DNA from: an uncultured Chitinophaga sp.
GTDB lineage: Bacteria > Bacteroidota > Bacteroidia > Cytophagales > Cyclobacteriaceae
Reading direction: 5' to 3'
NCBI GenBank assembly: GCA_902168205.1
Contig: CABHOK010000002.1
Location: forward strand, 558,001-622,000
Length of the DNA: 64,000 nt
The translations under genes were made by a program, and so were the position numbers. The notes below the pieces were generated by a model, which saw only the letters and a program-made list of their open reading frames with translations, had not been told where the DNA came from and searched no databases. Every line of letters starts with the position of its first letter. Within the stretch, counting starts at the first letter, position 1. Below, one piece after another: positions 9,147-17,804 of this stretch.

Positions 9147-9876
9147 GTAAATTGATCTTTAGGTGTGCAATAAAAACATCTTCTTCGGTAAACCGATCGA
9201 GCCGGTAATGATTTTTATAAATGAGTTTGAGTCGTTGCTCCAACGTTTCCGCACCAATACCGCTCTTCTCTTTTCGCAATGGAGCTTTACCTGATATCTT
9301 GTTGGAAACCGTTAATGAAAAAGTACTGTCTTTGAATTCAAAGACGATCGATATAAAAGCATCAGCACTTTGCAGGTCGGCATGTTTAAAAGCATTCTCG
9401 ATCAGGTCGATGGAAATGAGCGGAGCCAGCAGGCGTTGTGTAAAGAGCGGGTCTTCTTCATCAATTTTCGATTTTACTTTCAGCTCAAACAGCGGACTTA
9501 CTTTGATCTTGTTGATCTCGATCAGGTTCAATGCAAATTCAATTTCTTCCTGTGGCGTTACAAAGCGATTACGGGCTTCGTACAATATATAGTCCAGTAC
9601 GTTCGCCAACTTGTCCAATGCAAAATAAGTCTGGTATGCGTGCGACTGAATCGAGTTGAGTACATTTTTAAACAGGTGCGGGTTAAGTCTCGATTCCAGC
9701 GATTCCAGTTGCAGACTGTCCACTTTATTCTCCAGTTCCGTGAACTTGGTTTGAATTATATTCTTGTTTTGCTCAGCGCTGCGAAAGCGCATCAGCAGGT
9801 ACCCGATCACGGCAACAAGCACCGCGATAATAACGATCGCTACGATGAGCATGATAAACACAATGTCCTGCCTCAT
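9112..9876 (-). CDS. LytS/YehU-type sensor histidine kinase
   Basis: A kinase of about 254 residues. One N-terminal membrane segment (VFIMLIVAIVIIAVLVAVIGYLL is split here as residues 5-28) has no periplasmic sensor. A short coiled linker follows, then the His_kinase domain with the phosphoacceptor His in RLNPHLFKNVLNSIQSH (H67 from the chosen start). A HATPase_c-like region with DLIENAFKHAD (N box) follows; the C-terminal GIGAETLEQRL replaces the classic G-box form, as in this family. I take ATG at 9876; an in-frame TTG at 9888 would lie within the -7 promoter element. It phosphorylates the LytTR regulator encoded just downstream. The signal is unknown. Confidence 0.9.
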   Translation of the reverse strand: MRQDIVFIMLIVAIVIIAVLVAVIGYLLMRFRSAEQNKNIIQTKFTELENKVDSLQLESLESRLNPHLFKNVLNSIQSHAYQTYFALDKLANVLDYILYEARNRFVTPQEEIEFALNLIEINKIKVSPLFELKVKSKIDEEDPLFTQRLLAPLISIDLIENAFKHADLQSADAFISIVFEFKDSTFSLTVSNKISGKAPLRKEKSGIGAETLEQRLKLIYKNHYRLDRFTEEDVFIAHLKINLLEHKAQMLTAR

Positions 9877-9885
9877 AATATTTCT

Positions 9886-9893
9886 CAAAGGTA
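9886..9893 (-). promoter_or_regulatory. Putative -7 element (TACCTTTG) of the LytS/LytTR operon
   Basis: Read on the minus strand, TACCTTTG matches the Bacteroidota TAnnTTTG consensus exactly. It lies 9 nt before the ATG at 9876, so the leader would be only a few bases long. No clear -33 TTTG at the usual distance is seen. Confidence 0.5.
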
Positions 9894-9927
9894 ACAGTTT
9901 CAGATCAAGCGATCATCATCCGTCACA

Positions 9928-9956
9928 TTTCGGTATGTGGAAAGAATTTTCGGAAA
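9928..9956. promoter_or_regulatory. Paired TTCGG motifs upstream of the LytS/LytTR operon
   Basis: TTTCGGTATG starts at 9928 and TTTTCGGAAAA at 9948; the TTCGG cores are 20 bp apart, and a further TTCGG lies at 9987. The second is a near-palindrome. The cores match the 21-bp arrays at 59.2, 59.9 and 61.4 kb. They sit between the kinase operon and the divergent PEP-mutase-family gene and could be operator sites for either, possibly for autoregulation. Confidence 0.35.
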
Positions 9957-10042
9957 AGTTTTCATAGAAAAAATAGTTGTTAATTTTTCGGTTGTCTGGT
10001 GCGGCTGCCTCCGTTTTTCTTTGCATCATCATTCAGACGATT

Positions 10043-10813
10043 ATGGATACATACGAAACGTTCAGACAACTTCATCAGCAGCAGGAAGCGCTGCTCCTCG
10101 GTAATGCATGGAATGTACATAGCGCCAGACTATTGGAACAAAACGGATTCAAAGCTATTGCTACTTCGAGTACAGCCTTGTCGTATGCGCTGGGCTATGA
10201 CGATGGCGAAGGTATGTCTTTTGCCGAGCTGCTATATACCTTGAAGCGCATGGTTGCTTCCGTACGTGTTCCCGTATCTGCTGATATAGAATTCGGGTAT
10301 AGCGCTACCGTTGCAGGTTTACTGGAGAACATCGACAAGCTTCACGATGCCGGTGTAGTCGGTATCAACATCGAAGACTCTGTTGTTACATCCGGAAGAC
10401 AGTTGATAACCGCGGATGCTTTTTGCCGGAAACTCGATGCCATTCGGAATCATTGTATACAACATAACATTCAACTCTTTGTGAATGCGCGCACGGATAC
10501 ATTTTTACTCGATGTACCGGCACGCATGGATGAAACACTTTCGCGCCTGAAGGCGTATACCGATGCCGGTGCAGACGGAATTTTTGTACCCTGTGTAACG
10601 GCCACTGAAGACATTCGTCAGATTGTTGACGCTTGCGCATCGCCCGTCAACGTGTTGAGCATGCCCGGTCTTGCTCCTTTTACAATGCTGTCAGCTATAG
10701 GTGTAAAACGAATTAGTATGGGTAACTTTGCGTATGATAAAATGATGGAGAGTTTTGCTCAAAGCGTGACCCGCATTCAAAAAGAGCAGTCGTTTGAATC
10801 ACTGTTTGTATAA
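10043..10813 (+). CDS. Isocitrate lyase / PEP mutase family enzyme
   Basis: A protein of about 256 residues with the PEP mutase/oxaloacetate-decarboxylase-type TIM barrel. The family fingerprints are LLGNAWNVHSARLLEQNGF near the N-terminus, the VPVSADIEFGYS metal-binding strand, VVGINIEDSV, and LFVNARTDTFLL. The classical isocitrate lyase KKCGH motif is absent, so a C-C lyase or mutase acting on a small 2-oxo acid is more likely; the exact reaction is not known. I use ATG at 10043 rather than an upstream in-frame TTG (9977), because homology to the family begins at the ATG. The next gene, Ada, starts 31 bp downstream. Confidence 0.85.
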   Translation: MDTYETFRQLHQQQEALLLGNAWNVHSARLLEQNGFKAIATSSTALSYALGYDDGEGMSFAELLYTLKRMVASVRVPVSADIEFGYSATVAGLLENIDKLHDAGVVGINIEDSVVTSGRQLITADAFCRKLDAIRNHCIQHNIQLFVNARTDTFLLDVPARMDETLSRLKAYTDAGADGIFVPCVTATEDIRQIVDACASPVNVLSMPGLAPFTMLSAIGVKRISMGNFAYDKMMESFAQSVTRIQKEQSFESLFV

Positions 10814-10844
10814 ATAAGTTGTTGTCAGGTATATAGGTATTATT

Positions 10845-11900
10845 ATGAAAAGGGCGTTGACATTTGAGGAGAAGTATAAAGCGATGCTCAGCGAAGATGC
10901 TTCGTTTGAAGGTGTGTTTATTACCGCAGTAAAAACTACCGGTATATTTTGCAGACCTGCGTGCCGGGCGCGGAAACCCAAAGCTGAGAATGTAATCTTT
11001 TATGACTCACCACAGGAAGCTATACTCAACGGTTTCCGACCTTGCAAAATCTGCAAGCCGCTGGAGCAGGCGAGTACAACACCGGAACCTATTCAGCAAC
11101 TGATTGATGAATTAAATAACAATCCCTATATACGGATAAAGGATCATGATTTACGAACCCGCGGCATTGAGCCCAGCCAGATACGCAGGTGGTTTAAGAA
11201 ACATCACAACCTGAGCTTTCACGCCTATCAGCGAATGCTGCGCCTCAACGCTGCGTTTCATAAAATTACCGTAGGGGAGTCTGTTACCAGCACGGCATTT
11301 GACAGCGGTTATAATTCATTAAGTGGTTTTGCCGATGGCTATAGATCTATATTTGGCAATGCACCATCCCGCTCAAAAGCGAAGACAGTAATAAATATAG
11401 TACGCTTCACAACACCATTGGGTCCTATGTTTGGATGTGCTACTGCACAAGGTGTTTGCCTGGCTGAGTTTACCAATCGCAGAATGCTTGAGACAGAATT
11501 TAAAAGTCTGTGCAAACGTCTTGATGCCGTTATACTTCCCGGCACGAATAAACACCTGGAGCAATTGGAGAAAGAGCTTGCAGAATACTTTTCGGGTAAA
11601 CGAAAGCAATTTACAGTTCCGTTACATACACCGGGTACTGATTTTCAGCAGCAGGTATGGAATAATTTACAACAGCTTCCGTATGGAGAAACAATTTCGT
11701 ATAAAAAACTTGCTACAGGCATGGGGATAACTTCAGCCGTGCGGGCCGTTGCATCGGCCAATGGCTATAATCGGATTGCGATCCTTATTCCATGTCACCG
11801 CGTGATTGGCGAGAACGGTGATCTGACAGGCTATGGCGGTGGACTCGCCCGAAAGAAATGGCTGCTGGATTTTGAGAAGAGTATAGCGGTAGCGAAATAA
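10845..11900 (+). CDS. ada: Bifunctional Ada: DNA-methylphosphotriester and O6-methylguanine methyltransferase / transcriptional regulator
   Basis: A 351-residue Ada protein with all three parts. The N-terminal Ada zinc domain has four ligand cysteines C36, C40, C67 and C70 (FCRPACRAR and FRPCKIC); C36 accepts methyl groups from phosphotriesters and converts the protein to an activator. An AraC-type helix-turn-helix follows (about 85-180, with SVTSTAFDSGYNSLSGF). The C-terminal MGMT domain (about 185-350) has the active-site C317 in IPCHRVIG and the family stretch LPYGETISYKKLA. It repairs alkylated DNA and probably activates alkylation-response genes. It lies 31 bp after the PEP-mutase-family gene, so co-transcription is possible. 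Confidence 0.95.
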   Translation: MKRALTFEEKYKAMLSEDASFEGVFITAVKTTGIFCRPACRARKPKAENVIFYDSPQEAILNGFRPCKICKPLEQASTTPEPIQQLIDELNNNPYIRIKDHDLRTRGIEPSQIRRWFKKHHNLSFHAYQRMLRLNAAFHKITVGESVTSTAFDSGYNSLSGFADGYRSIFGNAPSRSKAKTVINIVRFTTPLGPMFGCATAQGVCLAEFTNRRMLETEFKSLCKRLDAVILPGTNKHLEQLEKELAEYFSGKRKQFTVPLHTPGTDFQQQVWNNLQQLPYGETISYKKLATGMGITSAVRAVASANGYNRIAILIPCHRVIGENGDLTGYGGGLARKKWLLDFEKSIAVAK

Positions 11901-12030
11901 TCTGTCCTGGAAGTGTATCGTCAACATTTGAATCAGGCATTACTATAACACCTTTTGACGTATAGGTAAAAACTTGAAAATCAAGTTTAATAGCAGGTTC
12001 TGATAGTTGAATTAACTTTTTGCGCAGTTT

Positions 12031-12064
12031 TTTGGGTGATGGACATCTTTTTCACGTACCTTTA
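12031..12064 (+). promoter_or_regulatory. Putative promoter of the T9SS surface protein gene
   Basis: A TTTG (12031-12034) and TACCTTTA (12057-12064, one mismatch to TAnnTTTG) are separated by 22 bp. This gives a leader of roughly 110 nt before the ATG at 12181. The rest of the gap from 11901 shows no other feature. Confidence 0.4.
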
Positions 12065-12180
12065 TCACAAACCGTAGCGCCCGTCTCTTAACCCGATATC
12101 CGTGAAGTTGCTTGTTCACAGGCAGGGGAGAAGTGGACTCTGTCGGTACGTAGGTGCAACAACCTTAACCTGAAATCCCA

Positions 12181-15100
12181 ATGAGCCCTAACCTGTGTGT
12201 GAAGAGATCAATAGTACTGGTCGGTCTTTTATTCCTTTCGTGGAGTGTTTTCTCACAATCGATCACAACATCAACCATTACTGGATCGCCTTTTTGTGCC
12301 GGAGCCGCGGTAAATGTTCCCTATACTATAAGCGGTACATTTACATCCGGAAATATATTTACGGCACAACTCTCGGATGCCACCGGAAGTTTTGCAAGTC
12401 CTGTGGCGATTGGTACACTCACTTCTACCAATGCCGGTACGATTAATGCCACCATTCCCTTTACCACGGCCAGTGGCACTGCGTATAGGGTTCGCGTTGT
12501 AAGTTCAAATCCGGTTACTACCGGTAGCAACAACGGGGCAAACCTTACCGTCAATGCACTGACTTTATCGGCCCCGGTTTTAACGGAGACATCATTTTGC
12601 CAGGGACAAACATTTTCCATTACCTATACTGTCAATTGTGATTTCTCCAATACACCTTCCAACAATATATTTACCGCACAACTCTCCGATGCTACCGGAA
12701 GTTTTGCGAGCCCGGTAACGATCGGTACCAATACATCGGTTGCTTCCGGAACGATCAGCGCATCTATACCAGGCGGTACACCTGCGGGAAGTGCCTATAG
12801 AATACGCATCGTGGCATCAAACCCTGCTATCACCAGCGCTACCAATGGTACGGATCTGAGTATAGCAGCTCCGGCCGGAGATCCCGCTATATTTGGAAAC
12901 AACGTATGGAATGTGTATGCCTATATCGGCACATCGTATACAACCTATGCGGGATACTATACTGAAAACAACCTGTCGTTTAACACTACTAACCGATGGG
13001 CTAATAATACGAGTCCTTCCAATGCGAACAGCAGTGCAGGTACAGCTTACCAGGGATGTACGATTGCCAATACCAGTACATACTCCTTTATACACAAGCG
13101 TGCTGGCTTTACCTGTGGTTATTACCAGATTGATATACCTGCGCATGATGACAACGTAACTTTGTTCATTGATGGTGTACAGGTATACCAGCACGTAGGT
13201 TGCTGCGATGCACATACCAATGTATGGACGGGTTTCCTGGGTACATCTTCTACCGTAGAGGCGCGGGTACAAAACTCAGGCGGTGGTAATTCATACCTCA
13301 CATTGCAATTCAGTACATCTGCAGTACCCTTGACGATGTCGGCACCGGTTACGGTTTGTTCCGGTACACCGACTACATTGACCGTTTCATCACCCGTAAC
13401 ATTGTCCTATGCATGGACACCGGCAGCAACACTCACACCGGCCACAGGCGCCAGTGTTGAAGCAAGACCTACAGCGACCACTACCTATACCGTTACAGGT
13501 ACGGATGCAACTACAGGATGTACTGTGTCCAACAGTGTATTGGTTACTGTAGCGGCTACACCGACAACGACTATAGCTCCGGCACCTTCTACGATATGTT
13601 CGGGTATAACAACGATAACATTAACGGCAAGCGGTGCCAATACCTATACGTGGTCGCCGGCTACCGGTCTCAATACAACTACGGGTAATACCGTTATTGT
13701 AAATCCATCGGTATCGACAACCTATACTGTGACCGGTAGTAACAACTGTGCTACGTCAAATGCATCGCGTTTTATTACTGTGCAGAACCCACCGACTACA
13801 CCAACACCAAGCGGATTTGGTGACGGTACGTGGAATGTATACTGCTTCAGCGGCACTGATTTCAGCAATTACTATGGTTACTATACCGAGAACAACCTGA
13901 ACTTCAATACCACCAGCCGCTGGGCAGATGCGAGTGGCCCCTCCGTTGCAAACGCTTCTTCCGGTATAGGTTATACGGGATGTTCGGTAAATACAACGTT
14001 TTACTCCATGAGCTTTAAGCGCACCAATATACCCTGTGGCTATTACCAGCTTGATATACCGTATCATGACGACAACGTGACGCTATATATAGATGGCGCG
14101 CAGGTATTTCAACACAACGGCTGGGGCGATGTACATACCAACGTATGGACTGGATTTATAGGTCCAGCCAGCACAGTAGAATTACGCCTGATCAACAACT
14201 CAGGTCCCGGGAGATTGCAATTCTCCATGGTGCCATCAACCACCACACCGGTATCAGCCAACACACCGGTTACAATTTGTGCCGGCACGAGTACAACGCT
14301 CACAGCAACATCGGCCATTAGCGGAGCAACCTATAGCTGGGCACCGGGTGATGCAGCCAACACCGGAACCATCGCGACACCAGCTAATGCCAGTACCAGT
14401 ATATCACCGGTTGTGTCGGATAATTATATAGTAACATTGACCGATGCAGCCGAGACCGGATGTACGGCAACCAACTTCGTTCCGGTTACGATCGATCCGT
14501 TGGCGAATACATCGGTAACACCAACCGTAGGTTCAACATATTGTCCGGGTACATCCTTTATATTAACTGCGAGTGGCGCGAGTTCCTATACCTGGTCATC
14601 GAGTACAGGACCTTCCGGAGGTTTGAGTGCTACATCCGGTTTCCAGGTAACAGCCAGTCCTACCGTAACAACAACCTATACGGTATCCGGCAGTAACAAT
14701 TGTAATACACTTGATGCCTTCAGTACGATCACCATTAATCCGTTGCCGGCTGTCAATACCTATCCAACCAACACGTGGAATGTATATGCGTTTAACTCCA
14801 CAGTAGTGGGAACAAATTATTCCGGTTACTATACCGAGAACGGATCCGGTGCCAGCGGTTATGATTTCAATACAACTACACGCTGGGCTAATAACGCAGC
14901 GCCATCAACAGCGAATGCTACGAATGGAACAGCGTACCAGGGATGTGCGCTCGGTGTGTCCAATTATAGTCTCAGTTTCAAGCGATCCGGCTTTACCTGC
15001 GGTATATATCAGATCAGTATACCGGCACACGATGATAATTTTACATTGCTCATCAATGGAACACAAGTAGCACAACACAACGGTTGCTGCGATGCACACG

Positions 15101-16713
15101 GTACACTTTGGACGGGTATACTTGAAAGTACATCGCAGGTTGAACTGCGCCTGATACAAGGCGGAGGTACTGCATACCTTACGGTACAATTTACACCGGT
15201 AACGCATACAGCATCCGATGTTATATGGACCGGAGCGGTAAGCTCAGATTGGTTTGATGTCAGTAACTGGTGTGGATCTATACCAACGTCTGCAACGGAT
15301 GTAACGATACCGGCTGCAGGCGTGCGTAACATGCCCGTTATAGCTGGTGCCGGTGCACAGTGCCGCAACCTTACCATTAACGGAGCGGTAGCTGCAGGCA
15401 CCTATAACTCCGCTATAGCGGCTGCATCGCTGGCTACGAGTGGAACATTCAACCTGCAGGTATACGGTAGCTGGACGAACAGCGGAGGCTTTACGGCCAA
15501 TAGTGGTACCGTTGAGTTTGTCGGAACCAACGCATCCAACACGATCAGCGGTGTTTCCGCTCAAACCTTTCACAACCTGGTGATCAACAAAACGAACAAC
15601 ATTACAATATCGTCTGGTACACAACAGGTGCGTAATCAACTCACGCTTACCAATGGTATAGTATATCAGAACGGTATATTGGAAATACTAAATGGCGCTA
15701 CAGTTACCGGAGCGAGCAATGCAAGTCACATCGATGGTGATATACGCAAAGTTGGAAACACTGCATTTATATTCCCGGTAGGAGACAACGGTTATTATCG
15801 CCCGATCGGGATGTCGGCTCCGGCACAGGCTACCGATCATTTTACTGCGCAATATTTCCATAGCAACCCGACTGTGTTATACCCGAACGCACAACGCGAT
15901 GCTTCGCTCGATCACGTGAGTGGTGCCGAGTATTGGACCTTGAATCGTACCGGTGGTACCTCGGGTGTAAACGTAACGTTAAGCTGGGATGGTAACAGCG
16001 GAACTGTAAATGATCTGGCTGCTTTGCGTGTAGCGCGCTGGGATATAGGTCTCGGCAGTTGGAAAGATCAAGGTAACGGTGGTACAACCGGAACTACCAG
16101 TGCCGGTACGGTAGTTACCAGTGCTGCTGTAACATCGTTCAGTCCGTTTGCATTGGCATCGGGTAACGGGAACAATCCATTACCGGTTACATTGCTGAGT
16201 TTTACCGGTAAGAAGAACAGTGAAAACCAGGTCGAGTTGCATTGGGCAACAGCCAACGAACTGAACAGCGATTACTTCCTGATTGAGCGTTCAAAGAATG
16301 GGAAATACTTCGAATCAATTGGTAGTGTCAAGGCAGCCGGTACTACTACACAACGGCATGACTACACGTATACAGATGCATTGCCGTTCGCAGGAAGCTC
16401 ATATTACCGCCTGAGACAAGTTGATTTCGATGGAACCAGTATGTATTCCAAACTCTGCTACATTGGTGGTGTTGAGGATGCCTTGGTTGTTCATCCCAAC
16501 CCCACCACAGATTTTGTAGAGATTGAATCGAATGGCCATGGTATAGCTTCGGTTACGGTTCGCAACGAAGTCGGATACCTGGTCAAAGTTCCGGTAAAAG
16601 AATCAGAACGTGGTGTTATTCTTAACATGACAGCACTACCATCGGGTATATATATACTCGAGGTTCAACAGGAAGCACGCCTGACTACGCACAAAGTTGT
16701 AGTTGAAAAATAA
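12181..16713 (+). CDS. Giant secreted multidomain surface protein with T9SS C-terminal sorting domain
   Basis: 1510 residues. Order of parts: signal peptide ending near VFSQS (residue 26); two tandem Ig-like modules of about 100 residues (28-230), each with GNIFTAQLSDATGSFASPV or a close copy; then three copies of a Cys-containing module of about 135-140 residues starting at W243, W551 and W866, each opening with WNVY. PKD/Ig-like domains rich in Thr (TTTYTVTG motifs) separate the copies. A beta-rich region with DVIWTGAVSSDWFDVSNWC follows near 1010, and finally a T9SS type A sorting domain (about 1430-1510: HPNPTTDFVEIES to LPSGIYILEV and KVVVEK). The WNVY module contains DDNVTLFIDGVQVYQH, reminiscent of PA14 domains that bind glycans. 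A role as adhesin or surface carbohydrate-binding protein is inferred. It has its own terminator, so it is monocistronic. Confidence 0.88.
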   Translation: MSPNLCVKRSIVLVGLLFLSWSVFSQSITTSTITGSPFCAGAAVNVPYTISGTFTSGNIFTAQLSDATGSFASPVAIGTLTSTNAGTINATIPFTTASGTAYRVRVVSSNPVTTGSNNGANLTVNALTLSAPVLTETSFCQGQTFSITYTVNCDFSNTPSNNIFTAQLSDATGSFASPVTIGTNTSVASGTISASIPGGTPAGSAYRIRIVASNPAITSATNGTDLSIAAPAGDPAIFGNNVWNVYAYIGTSYTTYAGYYTENNLSFNTTNRWANNTSPSNANSSAGTAYQGCTIANTSTYSFIHKRAGFTCGYYQIDIPAHDDNVTLFIDGVQVYQHVGCCDAHTNVWTGFLGTSSTVEARVQNSGGGNSYLTLQFSTSAVPLTMSAPVTVCSGTPTTLTVSSPVTLSYAWTPAATLTPATGASVEARPTATTTYTVTGTDATTGCTVSNSVLVTVAATPTTTIAPAPSTICSGITTITLTASGANTYTWSPATGLNTTTGNTVIVNPSVSTTYTVTGSNNCATSNASRFITVQNPPTTPTPSGFGDGTWNVYCFSGTDFSNYYGYYTENNLNFNTTSRWADASGPSVANASSGIGYTGCSVNTTFYSMSFKRTNIPCGYYQLDIPYHDDNVTLYIDGAQVFQHNGWGDVHTNVWTGFIGPASTVELRLINNSGPGRLQFSMVPSTTTPVSANTPVTICAGTSTTLTATSAISGATYSWAPGDAANTGTIATPANASTSISPVVSDNYIVTLTDAAETGCTATNFVPVTIDPLANTSVTPTVGSTYCPGTSFILTASGASSYTWSSSTGPSGGLSATSGFQVTASPTVTTTYTVSGSNNCNTLDAFSTITINPLPAVNTYPTNTWNVYAFNSTVVGTNYSGYYTENGSGASGYDFNTTTRWANNAAPSTANATNGTAYQGCALGVSNYSLSFKRSGFTCGIYQISIPAHDDNFTLLINGTQVAQHNGCCDAHGTLWTGILESTSQVELRLIQGGGTAYLTVQFTPVTHTASDVIWTGAVSSDWFDVSNWCGSIPTSATDVTIPAAGVRNMPVIAGAGAQCRNLTINGAVAAGTYNSAIAAASLATSGTFNLQVYGSWTNSGGFTANSGTVEFVGTNASNTISGVSAQTFHNLVINKTNNITISSGTQQVRNQLTLTNGIVYQNGILEILNGATVTGASNASHIDGDIRKVGNTAFIFPVGDNGYYRPIGMSAPAQATDHFTAQYFHSNPTVLYPNAQRDASLDHVSGAEYWTLNRTGGTSGVNVTLSWDGNSGTVNDLAALRVARWDIGLGSWKDQGNGGTTGTTSAGTVVTSAAVTSFSPFALASGNGNNPLPVTLLSFTGKKNSENQVELHWATANELNSDYFLIERSKNGKYFESIGSVKAAGTTTQRHDYTYTDALPFAGSSYYRLRQVDFDGTSMYSKLCYIGGVEDALVVHPNPTTDFVEIESNGHGIASVTVRNEVGYLVKVPVKESERGVILNMTALPSGIYILEVQQEARLTTHKVVVEK
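12907..15195 (+). repeat. Three in-frame copies of a PA14-like module
   Basis: Copies at about 12907-13312, 13831-14227 and 14776-15195. Shared features are WNVY at the start, GYYTEN, an F-N-T-T-x-R-W-A block, a Cys in GC before an F-x-x-x-R block, CG[YI]YQ[IL]xIP, HDDN[VF]TL and the [IV]FQH/AQH segment; copies 1 and 3 also have GCCDAH. Conservation is at protein level and the DNA has diverged, so the duplications are old. Confidence 0.8.
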
Positions 16714-16721
16714 CAGGTCGC

Positions 16722-16760
16722 AGATACAACGGATAGCACATCCGTTGTATCTTTGTCTTA
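16722..16760 (+). terminator. Terminator of the T9SS surface protein gene
   Basis: Perfect 13-bp arms agatacaacggat (16722-16734) and atccgttgtatct (16740-16752) with a 5-nt loop, followed by TTGTCTTATT. The 3' arm also creates TATCTTTG (16747-16754), a perfect -7 match, so a promoter for the next gene may overlap it. Confidence 0.75.
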
Positions 16761-16890
16761 TTAAACGCTTTTCATAAATATTCGAAACCGCATCGTTCCA
16801 CAGAAAAATCTTTCTGTTCGGTGCAGTATACTTTGCTTTCTCAGAGGCAAGGTTCTATTACCTATTCATTGAATTTTATGAAAAAGCATT

Positions 16891-17529
16891 ATGAAACAGA
16901 ATCAAACTATTGCCGTTCTTGGCGCTACCGGTAAATCCGGAAAATATCTTGTCGACCAGCTTCTTAAACAAGGATACGCTATTCGCGTGCTGGTTCGTGA
17001 TCCTGCTAAATTCACAACGATTAATTCACGCATCGAAGTTATACAGGGCGATGCCCGCGACTATACCGCTATATACCGGCTGCTTGAAAAATGCGAAGCT
17101 GTTATCAGTACATTAGGACAACGTAAAGGAGAACCGCCCGTACTCAGCCAGGCAACAACGCACATCGTACAGGCTATGTGCGAACGGAATATAAACCGGT
17201 ATATTGTTGTAACAGGTTTAAGTATTGATATACCCGGTGACCGGAAAAGTTTCCGGACAAAGTTTTTGTCGCGTATCATGAAGTGGTTCTTCGGTTCCGT
17301 TATTGCTGATAAACAAAAGGAGTTTTCTGTATTGGCCACCAGTTCGCTGCGATGGACACTGGTTCGTCTGCCGATGATTGAACGCACGGAAGAAACCGGG
17401 GCAATTGCCATCGATCTGTATGACTGTCCTGGAAAGAAGATACGGGCAACAGACCTTGCAGTCTTTTTGGTACAGCAGTTATCGGATGATCGCTTTATAC
17501 AAAAGGCACCTTTTATAGCCAGTATATAA
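16891..17529 (+). CDS. NAD(P)H-binding atypical SDR (NmrA-like) protein
   Basis: A 212-residue Rossmann protein. The N-terminus has VLGATGKSGKYLVDQLL (GxxGxxG) and VRDPAKF, which suggests NADP preference through the Arg after the second strand. VIQGDARD and the VVTGLS strand are typical of NAD(P)H-binding or NmrA-like atypical short-chain dehydrogenases. There is no YxxxK catalytic pair, so it may be a redox sensor or a flavin/biliverdin-reductase-type enzyme. The substrate is unknown. It stands alone between two terminators. Confidence 0.8.
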   Translation: MKQNQTIAVLGATGKSGKYLVDQLLKQGYAIRVLVRDPAKFTTINSRIEVIQGDARDYTAIYRLLEKCEAVISTLGQRKGEPPVLSQATTHIVQAMCERNINRYIVVTGLSIDIPGDRKSFRTKFLSRIMKWFFGSVIADKQKEFSVLATSSLRWTLVRLPMIERTEETGAIAIDLYDCPGKKIRATDLAVFLVQQLSDDRFIQKAPFIASI

Positions 17530-17543
17530 TTGATCATACACAC

Positions 17544-17577
17544 GTGAGCCGGCACTTCGCTGGCTCACATTTTTGTG
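17544..17577 (+). terminator. Terminator of the NAD(P)H-binding protein gene
   Basis: Arms gtgagcc (17544-17550) and ggctcac (17562-17568), extended inward by a GC pair, are followed by ATTTTTGTG. It is 15 bp after the stop codon. Confidence 0.75.
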
Positions 17578-17804
17578 TAGTGTTCCTGGCATTGTCTCAT
17601 ATTCAGCCGTTGTATAAAGGCACCGTGATTAAATCAGAGAAATGATTATCTTAAACCGGTATATTCACGGGTAACCGGAATAACCTTGGTCTCTTGTGCA
17701 GGCGTGATCTTTCCTGTCGGGGTTGGGCATAATTGTTTTGCGTGATGTAAGGATCTGCACGGCAGCTTCCCGGTAGAATAGTGTTTGTGTAAAACTTTTG
17801 AGCG

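Noticed and set aside
12907-15195. CRISPR-like or satellite DNA repeat
   Set aside because: The repeats are protein modules of about 140 residues with diverged DNA and no short identical units or spacers.
12195-16256. Many long antisense and shifted frames within the T9SS protein gene
   Set aside because: They arise from the repetitive Thr/Ser/Gly codon pattern, have no family similarity, and lie entirely inside a well-supported gene.
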